Positions 10,567 to 20,500 of a DNA stretch of 64,000 nucleotides are shown here, piece by piece. The stretch's first letter is position 1. Each line of letters begins with the position of its first letter. The notes beneath the pieces were generated by a model that saw only the letters and a program-made list of their open reading frames with translations, did no database searches and was not told the origin of the DNA. The position numbers were made by a program, and so were the translations under genes. The stretch lies in IMG/VR virus record IMGVR_UViG_3300017743_000002, positions 1 through 64,000 of that record. The stretch is one strand, 5' to 3'. Source of the DNA: a virus.

Positions 10567-11493
10567 TTATTTAAATGTTGCTGGTATCGAACCAAAATTA
10601 GTTAAACCACTACAAAATGCAAAACAATCAGTACCAATAGGTGTTGGAGTTCTTTCAAAAATTTCATCACCACTTGGTGTATCAGTTGGAGTTGCTCCAC
10701 CTAATGAGTTAGCTGTTGTTGCCATATTAAATGCATTAGAGAATGTTGTAACCGATTGGTTGTTACTAAAAAAGTTTGATGGAATTGCGGTTATTGACCT
10801 ACAATTCCTAAATACTGATTCAAAGTTTACAACTTGTGTATTGTTATCAAATAATCCACTTGGTATTGATGTTAAAGTTAAACATGCATTGAATGTACCA
10901 GAAAAAGATGTTACATTTGTATTATTATCAAATAATCCACTTGGTATCGATGAAATTCCAGTACAAAATACGAATGTATTAACAAAAGAAGTAACATTTG
11001 ATGAAAAATCAAATAAACCATTTGGAATTATTGTTATTCCAGTTTGTCTAAATGTAGAGTTAAATCTAAGTACAGTATTTAATCCTTCGTTTAAGGTTGC
11101 ATTATTAGAAACATCTGATGGGATTGTTGTTAAATTAATACATCCAAAAAAGTCAATTTGTTCAAAATCAATACCTCCCCAATCATCAACTGAACGATAT
11201 AATCCTTTATATGATGAATTGTTATTCACATTAAAACCTGGACAATATCCACTAATTATAATTTGATAAGTACCAGCAGTTGAATATGTATGGAATCTAC
11301 CAGAATCAAGAGTTTGTAATATTGTAGTTGTACCACTACTATCACCCCAGTCAACAACTATATTAGGTTGTTTTCCACCAGGTGAAGTTAGGGGCAACTC
11401 AAATTGTGTATTTGCTCCTCCAGTTTGTATTGTAAATTTAAAAGGTCTCACTTGTCCTGCTTCTATTGAAATTAAACGTCTTGCTATACTCAT
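10567..11493 (-). CDS. Beta-domain plus BspA-like leucine-rich-repeat protein (308 aa)
   Basis: Residues about 1-105 look like a PKD-type beta sandwich: NIVVDWGDSSG is followed by a HTYSTAGTYQIIISG strand, the usual W-G-D-G...Y...G-x-Y pattern. Residues about 115-300 contain repeats of the type L-x-x-I-P-S-G-L-F-D-N-N-T-x-V-x-S-F, with one unit each near SIPSGLFDNN (twice), TIIPNGLFDF and AIPSNFFSNN. These resemble BspA/DUF285-like leucine-rich repeats found in surface and adhesion proteins. No signal peptide is visible, so a virion-borne, surface-recognition role is more likely than secretion. It lies between two giant fibre genes, 9 bases downstream of the 3585-aa gene. A fibre-tip adhesin is an inference. 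Confidence 0.7.
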   Translation of the reverse strand: MSIARRLISIEAGQVRPFKFTIQTGGANTQFELPLTSPGGKQPNIVVDWGDSSGTTTILQTLDSGRFHTYSTAGTYQIIISGYCPGFNVNNNSSYKGLYRSVDDWGGIDFEQIDFFGCINLTTIPSDVSNNATLNEGLNTVLRFNSTFRQTGITIIPNGLFDFSSNVTSFVNTFVFCTGISSIPSGLFDNNTNVTSFSGTFNACLTLTSIPSGLFDNNTQVVNFESVFRNCRSITAIPSNFFSNNQSVTTFSNAFNMATTANSLGGATPTDTPSGDEIFERTPTPIGTDCFAFCSGLTNFGSIPATFK

Positions 11494-11502
11494 AACTATT
11501 CA

Positions 11503-14500
11503 TTAACTTACATTGTTTGCACTTAGGAATCCATAATATGTACTCCCCCCATCATAAGTATAGAATACTAATATATCTTTTCCATTTGCTGTTAGTGTTG
11601 GTGCTGCTCCATTAGCCCATTGTATTATACCAGGCCAACTTACAGTTGCAGTACCACCACTTCCATCTTCCAACACCAATGTAAATCCAATTGCACGAGG
11701 GCCTGTTGGTGCGTTTGAAAGAGAAATTGTTATACTACCAGTTCTATTGATTCTAAAGTTGTTACCTTCAGTTAAATCTATATTTGTTGTTCCACTTGAA
11801 TTACCTATATCGTAGTAGTTTTCGTGGAATCTTGTAGAGAATGTAGCATCACTTACATCTAAATCACCAGTTACATCTAATAAATTACCATTGAATGTTA
11901 AATTAGCTTCTGCATTTGCAGTTCCATCACCTTCCATAGTAACAACTCTATCTTCTGCATCATTATCTACATTTAATAATCCACTTGAACCAGATGTACC
12001 AGATGAGCCCGAAGAACCAGTTTCACCTGATGAACCAGAAGTTCCACTTGTACCACTCGTACCACTACTTCCAAATAAAGTACCATCTAAACCAGATGTA
12101 CCAGCAGTACCAGACGAACCTGATGAACCACCCTCTCCAGTTATACCCGATGTACCCGAAGAACCAGAAGTTCCACCTGTTCCACTACTACCACTACTTC
12201 CGAATAAAGTACCATCTAAACCACTTGTACCAGATGTACCAGCCGTTCCAGATGAACCAGCCGTTGATGCAGTACCAGACGAACCCGATGAACCCGCAGT
12301 ACCTCTCGTACCACTACTACCACTACTTCCAAATAAAGTACCATCTTGTCCAGAAGTACCTGATGTTCCAGCTGAACCACTTTCTCCACTCGTACCAGAA
12401 GAACCACTTATTCCACTTGTACCGCTTGAACCACTACTTCCGAATAAAGTACCATCTTGTCCAGAAGTACCTGATGAACCAGCAGTTCCACTTACACCAG
12501 ATGTTCCACTTTCTCCACTCGTACCACGCGTACCAGAAGAACCAGATGAACCAAAGAAAGTTCCATCAATACCACTTGTACCAGTTGTTCCAGAAGTACC
12601 TGATGAACCTCCAGTACCAGCAGTACCAGCGGTACCTGTTGAACCTGAAGTTCCCGAAGTACCATGTGTACCACTACTTCCAAAGAATGTTCCATCTTGT
12701 CCAGAAGAACCTGAAGTACCAGTTGTACCCGATGTACCAGCAGTTGATGAAGTACCAGATGAGCCAGATGAACCACCAGTACCAGTTGTTCCAGATGAAC
12801 CAGCTGAACCAAAGAATGTTCCATCTTGTCCGCTTGTTCCACTCGTTCCACTTACCCCACTACTACCTGATGTTCCAGCACCAGAAGTACCAGAAGTACC
12901 AGCCGTACCTGATGAACCGAAGAATGTTCCATCAACACCTGATGTACCAGTTGTACCACTTGTCCCACTACTACCACTCTCACCGCTTGTACCAGATGTA
13001 CCTGCTCCACTCGTACCAGAAGTACCAGCCGTACCAAAATTAGTTCCATCTAAACCAGAAGAACCTGAAGTTCCAGTTGTACCAGAAGAACCTGATGTTC
13101 CAGTTGTACCACTCGTTCCAGAAGTTCCAGCAGTACCAAAGTTAGTTCCATCTTGTCCAGATGAACCCGAAGTACCATTTGTACCATTAGCTCCATTTTC
13201 TCCATCAATACCCGATGTACCAGTTGTACCTGAAGAGCCAGCAGTACCAGATGAGCCACTACTACCGCTGGTTCCAGATGTTCCAGAAGTACCACTACTT
13301 CCAAAGAACGTTCCATCTAATCCAGTTGTTCCAGATGTACCATCACTTCCTAATCCAGAAGTACCCGATGAACCTGCGGTTCCACTTGAACCAGATGAAC
13401 CGAAGAATGTTCCATCTACACCAGAAGAACCTGAAGTTCCACTTGTACCAGACGAACCTGCCGAACCACTTGTCCCACTACTTCCGCTAGTACCATTTGT
13501 ACCTGATGTACCTGATGTTCCACTACTCCCTTCAGCTGATGTACCAGAACTACCACTTGTTCCAGTTGTTCCGCTTGTTCCAGTTGTTCCAGAAGTTCCA
13601 CTTGTTCCACTACTTCCCTCTGCGGATGTACCAGAAGAACCTGATGTTCCACTTGTTCCGCTTGTACCACTACTTCCACTTGTTCCAGATGTACCTGATG
13701 TACCACTACTTCCTTCAGCAGATGTACCACTTGTTCCTGCTGAACCTGAAGTTCCAGTTGTTCCGCTTGTTCCAGAAGTACCAGCCGTTCCACTACTTCC
13801 CTCAGCTGATGTACCTGATGTACCAGTTGTACCAGAAGTACCAGCTGAACCACTTGTTCCATTAGAACCAGATGTACCCGATGTACCTGCTGAACCACTT
13901 GTCCCACTACTACCACTCGTTCCAGATGTACCAGAAGTTCCACTACTACCACTCGTTCCATCAGAACCACTTGTTCCACTACTACCACTCGTTCCAGATG
14001 TACCAGAAGTTCCTTCAGAACCAGTTGTTCCAGAAGTTCCAGATGTACCCGATGTACCTGCTGAACCTCCACTACCAGACGTTCCACTTGTTCCAGAAGT
14101 TCCAGTTGTTCCGCTTGTTCCAGAAGTACCACTTGTACCACTACTTCCACTTGTTCCAGATGAACCTGATGTTCCGTTTGTACCTGAAGTTCCAGATGTA
14201 CCAGCCGAACCTGATGAACCTTCTGCTCCACTTGTTCCACTTGTTCCAGAAGTACCTGATGTACCATTAGTACCTGTCGAACCAGAAGAACCAGAAGTAC
14301 CCGATGAACCAGAAGTACCAGCTGAACCTGAAGAACCTTCTTGTCCACTCGTACCACTACTTCCACTACTTCCGCTTGTTCCACTACTTCCAGAAGAACC
14401 ACTTGAACCAGAACTTCCGCTTGTACCACTTGTACCAGAACTTCCACTTGTTCCGCTTGTACCACTACTTCCGCTTGAACCAGATGAACCCGATGAACCG

Positions 14501-17500
14501 GATGTACCTCCACTACCACTACTTCCGCTTGAACCAGATGTACCCGAAGTTCCACTACTTCCACTTATACCACTTGAACCAGATGAACCTGATGTTCCAG
14601 AAGAACCTCCCGTACCAGATGAGCCTGAAGTTCCACTTGAACCAGATGTACCTGATGTTCCGTATTTATCAACAATGTTTATTGTTCCAAGCATTGAACC
14701 ATGAACACTACATTGGTAATATATGTTATTAGGAGCATTTTCAGGAACTCTATATTCTATTAAAGTAGAAGTACTATGAACTCCAGCTCCTGCATCATTA
14801 TTTGTTGTACCAGGCACAGTTGTATTATCACCAGATTCTAATCTTAATGCAAATGGATGTGATGAACTTACATTTGAAACATCAAAGTAATATAATTCAC
14901 CCCTTACAAGAGTTAATGATGGTTGGTTTCCACTATATCCATCTATTGTATAATTGTTTCCACCTGGTGTTCTAACAATGAACAAAGCTCCACCTTCTCT
15001 ACCAGCAGTACCAGATGTACCACTCGTTCCAGACGAACCTGATGTTCCAGATGTACCAGTTGAACCTGATGTACCAGCAGTACCAGATGTACCACTACTT
15101 CCAGAAGAACCACTTGAGCCGGAAGAACCAGATGTTCCAGACGTTCCTGAAGTTCCACTACTACCACTCGTTCCACTTGTTCCAGAAGTACCCGATGAAC
15201 CAGAAGTACCACTACTTCCACTTGAACCAGAAGTACCAGATGAACCTGAAGTTCCACTACTACCACTTGTTCCAGCGGTTCCACTACTACCACTTGTCCC
15301 ACTACTACCACCTGTTCCACTTGAACCAGAAGTACCAGCAGTACCACTTGTTCCAGCAGTTCCACTACTACCACTTGTACCAGCAGTTCCAGAAGTTCCA
15401 CTTGAACCAGATGAACCAGCCGTTCCAGTAGTACCACTACTACCAGAAGAACCCGATGTACCACCAGTACCAGATGTACCACTTACAGCAGTTACATCTC
15501 TTTTGAAAACTTTTCCAGTTGATTCATCAATAACTAAAACTGTATCTGAACTACCAGTTTGTAATCCTACAAATTGTGTACTACCAGATGATACTAAACT
15601 ACCACTTACTTCAAATCTTCCAACAAATGAACCAGTACCAGTATTTGGTAAGAAATTTTCTCCTAAGAAATCACCAGCATTTAAAGCGAATGAAGCAGTT
15701 GCTGCATAAGATGCTGAAAGTACAGTCATCGATGCCGTTTGGTCATTTCTTACATAATCTTCAGCAGATACAGCGTTTATAGCATAAGATGCTGAAAGAG
15801 CGTATGATGCTGAAAGTACAGTCATCGATGCCGTTTGGTCAGTTCTTACAAAGTTATCAGTATTAAAATCACCAGCGTTTACGGCGAATGAAGCAGTTTC
15901 AGCATATGATGCTGAAAGTACAGTCATTGAAGCCGTTTGGTCATTTTGTATATAGTTATCTAAATTAGCAATCTCAGCAAGAGATGCCGAATCGAATCCA
16001 AATAAGTTTGATGCAGTTTGAGCTAAATCAGCGTTTCTAGCATATGATGCTGATAATACTGAACCTACTACATCACTACCTTGTACAAATCCTGCTAATC
16101 TACCACCAGTACCAATTACTGCTTGTCCACTTGTCAATCCACTAAATGTTACTCTAACCGATGAACTATCGATTGATTCTATTGCTTGTGGAATAATCTG
16201 TCCATTTGAACCAGTTTCATAAATTTGAACTACTGGATAATCAATAGCGAAATTGTGTTGGAATGTTACCTGAGTTACATCTGAGAATGGGAATACAGCA
16301 GTATCACCAAATTGTGTTACAGGTCTAAATTTGTTTGCATCTGCATCAAATACTAAAATATCTAAATCATCAGGTACATCTATACCAACATTTTCACCTT
16401 GGTATGAACCTACGAATGATGATGTAATTCTTGGTGAGAATATTTCATCCGTTACAGTTATCTTAGATGCACTTACATCGTTTTGGAAGGTTACATCTCC
16501 GAAAAATGTTGAACCACTATCTATTGACCTAACTACGAATCCATCATCAGGAGTAACCGATGCGGTTACAGAACCACTAAGTATTCTACTTTGGTCTAAT
16601 CCTTCAATAGCATCAGCAGGAATATTAAATAATCCCTCACCACTACCACTAAAGAATCCACTTCCAGATGGTATTTCTATATTACCAATAAAAGTAGAAC
16701 CACTTGTTGGAGAAAATACCCTAAACCCTTCTATATTATCAACCGATGCACTAATACCACCACTTATGATAAGATTTAATTCTAAATCTTCTAATGCTTC
16801 TGCAGGAATATTAAATAATCCCCCACCATCACCAGTAAATAATGTACCACTAATTGGTTTATTTACGATTAAACCAGCAGTAGGGTCTACTCTTGCTTCA
16901 GCAGCACCAGATACAATTCTATCTAATTCTAAATCTTCAAGTGCATCTAATGGAATATTAAATAATCCACCACCATCACCTTTATATAAAGATGCTGTTA
17001 TTGATTGAGAAACATGTAGAGAACCACTAATTTCTACTTTAACTGAACCTGAGTTTATATTTGAATCTAAGTTTTCAACTCTAAAGAAACCTAATGGGTC
17101 AACTGATGCAGTTACCGAACCAGTAAATATTTTTGATGAATCAATTGCTAAGTTAGCAATATCAATGTTTGTAATCCCACTACCATCACCAGTAATAATA
17201 CCACCAACATCTAAAGATTCAGAAATAATAACTGAACCACTAAATGATGAATCTACTGCAATTGATGAGGTTTCGTTAAATACTTTAAATTCAGTTTCCG
17301 ATAAAGATGCAGTTGCTGAACCACTTGATAACTGAGTTACGTTTAGTGATAAATTAGCAATATCAATATTTGTTAAACCACTACCATCACCAGTAAATAC
17401 TCCACCACCACCAACAGTTATTGAACCAGATGTTACAATTGAACCAGTGAATACTGCTCCACCAGTTGGTGCAGTTACTACAAATGTATCACCACTAGCA

Positions 17501-20500
17501 ACCGATGCCGTAGCAGAACCACTTGAGATAAGAGGAGCAGCTGCTGCTTGTACATTTGTTAATTGAGAACCATCACCAACAAAGAATGATGCACTTACAG
17601 ATTCAGCAATATCAACCGAACCAGTTACTGATAAATTTTTACTTCCAGTTAAGAATCCTATTGATACACTACCACTTACATCTAAAGATGATTTAAATTC
17701 TGAACCACTTATTGCCGTTACTACAAACGATTCTCCACTCTCAACCGATGCCGTAGCAGAACCACTAGCAATTACAGGTGATAAATCAGCTTGTACATTT
17801 GTTAATTGAGAACCATCCCCTACAAATGAACCAGAGAATGAACCACTAATTTCATCAGCTTCTATTTTATTAGCTGTTATTTTTTCACTTACATCAAAAC
17901 TACCAGTTACATCTACATCTCCTTTGAGAATGTTAGTTGTTACTTCTGGAGTTGTACCTAATACATTAAATACATTACCATATGATTCTGATTGTGCTGC
18001 GTAATAATATAATTGTGATGGTGCACTAGCTGATGGGGTAATCGTTAAGAAAGCTCCATTAGCACCAGGATTTACACTACTACTAACTACATTAATAAAG
18101 TATTGAGAACCACTGTCAGAATTTGTACCATCTAAATTTTCTGAAATTTTGAAATCAAATCCAGCATTAGAACTATCTGATAAATCAAAATAATAAGGGT
18201 TATCTTTAATAGTTTTAAATGTTGCTTTACCAACACCATCTATAAAGTACCTACTTTCTGATATTATTACTGAACGACTTGTTGGTATATTTTCTAATAA
18301 AATAGATGATGAAACTACTAAAGAACCAGTTATAGTAGTATCACCTAATATATCAACATCACCTTGAAGAGATGAAGATGTATTTACTACAAATCCCTCA
18401 TCAGGTGCAATTGATGCGGTAAAAGAACCACTAGCTATAAAACTTCGTTGAATTACATCTTCGGAAAGTGCCGATAATGGAATATCAAATAAATCTCTAC
18501 CACTACCACTAAACGAACCACTAAATTCATCAGCTATAATCTTTGGAGTAGTAATTGATTCCGTTACATTTAATGTTCCATCTATTCTTAGATTATCTTC
18601 AATTCGTGAATCTAAGTATGGGAATTCATTAACAACATTAATAACAGCTGACCCAGCCATACCACCATGATTCAAACAATAGTAGTAAAGTTGAGTTGGT
18701 GTTTCTGATGTTATTAATATACTAACTTGAGAACCTGCACTTCCAGCATCAATACTACCAGTAGTTACACTTGAAGTATATTCAGTTCCAGAAGAATGAA
18801 TACCATTTAATGTTGTAGAAAATTTTAATGGGTGAGTTTCATTTGATGTATCTGATTGGTCAAATGTATATGTACTACCACTTACTAAATATAAATCTGG
18901 ATGTATTTGTCCATCTATAAAATATTTGTTACCATCATCAGTTGAACCAACAGTAACTATTTTTGTTAAATTATCTTTTATTTGATTTGATGATGAAATA
19001 AATACACTACCACTAATAGTTACATCATCTTCAAATCTACCAGTTGAGTTTACTTCAAATCCTCTAGTCGGATGAACCGATGCAGTTACTGAACCACTTA
19101 CAATTCTAAATGCTTCATCTGTAATTGCTGAACGAGGTATATTAAATAAAGATTCACCACTACCACTAAAAATAGATGCAGATACAGTTCCACTTACATC
19201 AATATCACCATCAAAAGATGCTGATGTATTTACAACAAACCCTAAGTTTGGAGAAATAGATGCCGTTGCTGAACCACTTGATATTCTTGGAGAATCTTCA
19301 GAAAGTGCAGATTGTGGAATATCAAATAAATTAGCACCACTACCACTAAATGATGAACTAACATCAAGTTGTACATTTCCACTTACAAATAAAGAGCCAC
19401 TAAATATTGAACCACTTTCAACAGATTTTACTACAAATCCAAAGTTTGGAGAAACTGATGCGGTTACTGAACCACTTGATATTAATGGTGCATCCTCTGA
19501 AAGTGCTGATTGTGGAATATTAAATAATCCACTACCATCCCCAACAAATCCACTGGAACTTATAAATTTACTTGATGTTAAATTACCAAATATAGAAGTA
19601 TCACCAAATAATGTTTGTTTATCACTTCCAGTATTATCACCAAATATATTTGAACCAGAAGAATAAATTATTGATGATGAAATAAAATCAGTAAATATTT
19701 CGTTAGCTGTAATTCTACCAACAACAGTTAAATCATTATCAATTGTTAAATCACCTTGTATAGAAGCTGATGTATTTACTACAAATCCTAAGTTAGGTGA
19801 AATAGATGCGGTTGCTGAACCACTAGCAATTCTAACAGCATCTTCAGAAAGTGCTGATTGAGGGATATTATTTAAATCCGAACCATCACCACTAAATGAA
19901 CCACTAAATGAACCAGTAATTTCATCAGCTATAATTTTTGGAACATCTAATGTTTCTGTTATAGAAACACTACCACTAAATTCAGATTTTACTGAACCTG
20001 TTCCGAATACTTTAAATGTACCATCGGGTAAAACCGATGCGGTTACTGAACCAGTTGTGATTAAATTAGAAATTAGTGCATCTTCAACTAACGCAGATTT
20101 TGGTATATCAAATAATTCCGCACCACTACCACTAAATACACTACCACTACTTAATTGAACACTACCACTAAATATAGAACCACTATCTATTGAGGTTACT
20201 CTAAATACATTATCATCAGTTGAAGCAGTTACACTACCAGTTCCAATAAAAACTGCTTCTCTCGATACTAACGCTTCAATTGATTCTTGTGCATCATTAG
20301 AAAGTGCTGAGAATGGTATATCAAATAAATCTTCACCACTACCACTATATTTTGAACCACTATTTAATTGAACTGCACCACTAACAAATACCGAACCACT
20401 TAATTCAGTTGTTACTGAAGCCGTTGATTGTACTCTAAAGAAACCATCAGTTGAAACCGATGCGGTTACTGAACCAGTAGATATTAAGTTCGAAATAAGT

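Noticed and set aside
11891-14704. 937-codon open frame on the + strand, Val/Pro/Glu-rich (VPDVPEEP-type).
   Set aside because: It is the reverse of the collagen-like Gly-Thr-Ser repeat; the 9-base unit lacks stops in several frames. All other genes are on the minus strand and the repeat explains the composition.
11975-15490. Dense short repeats that could look like a CRISPR array or microsatellite.
   Set aside because: The 9-base period has no spacers, is in frame with Gly-X-Y coding, and varies at synonymous positions, so it is protein-coding.
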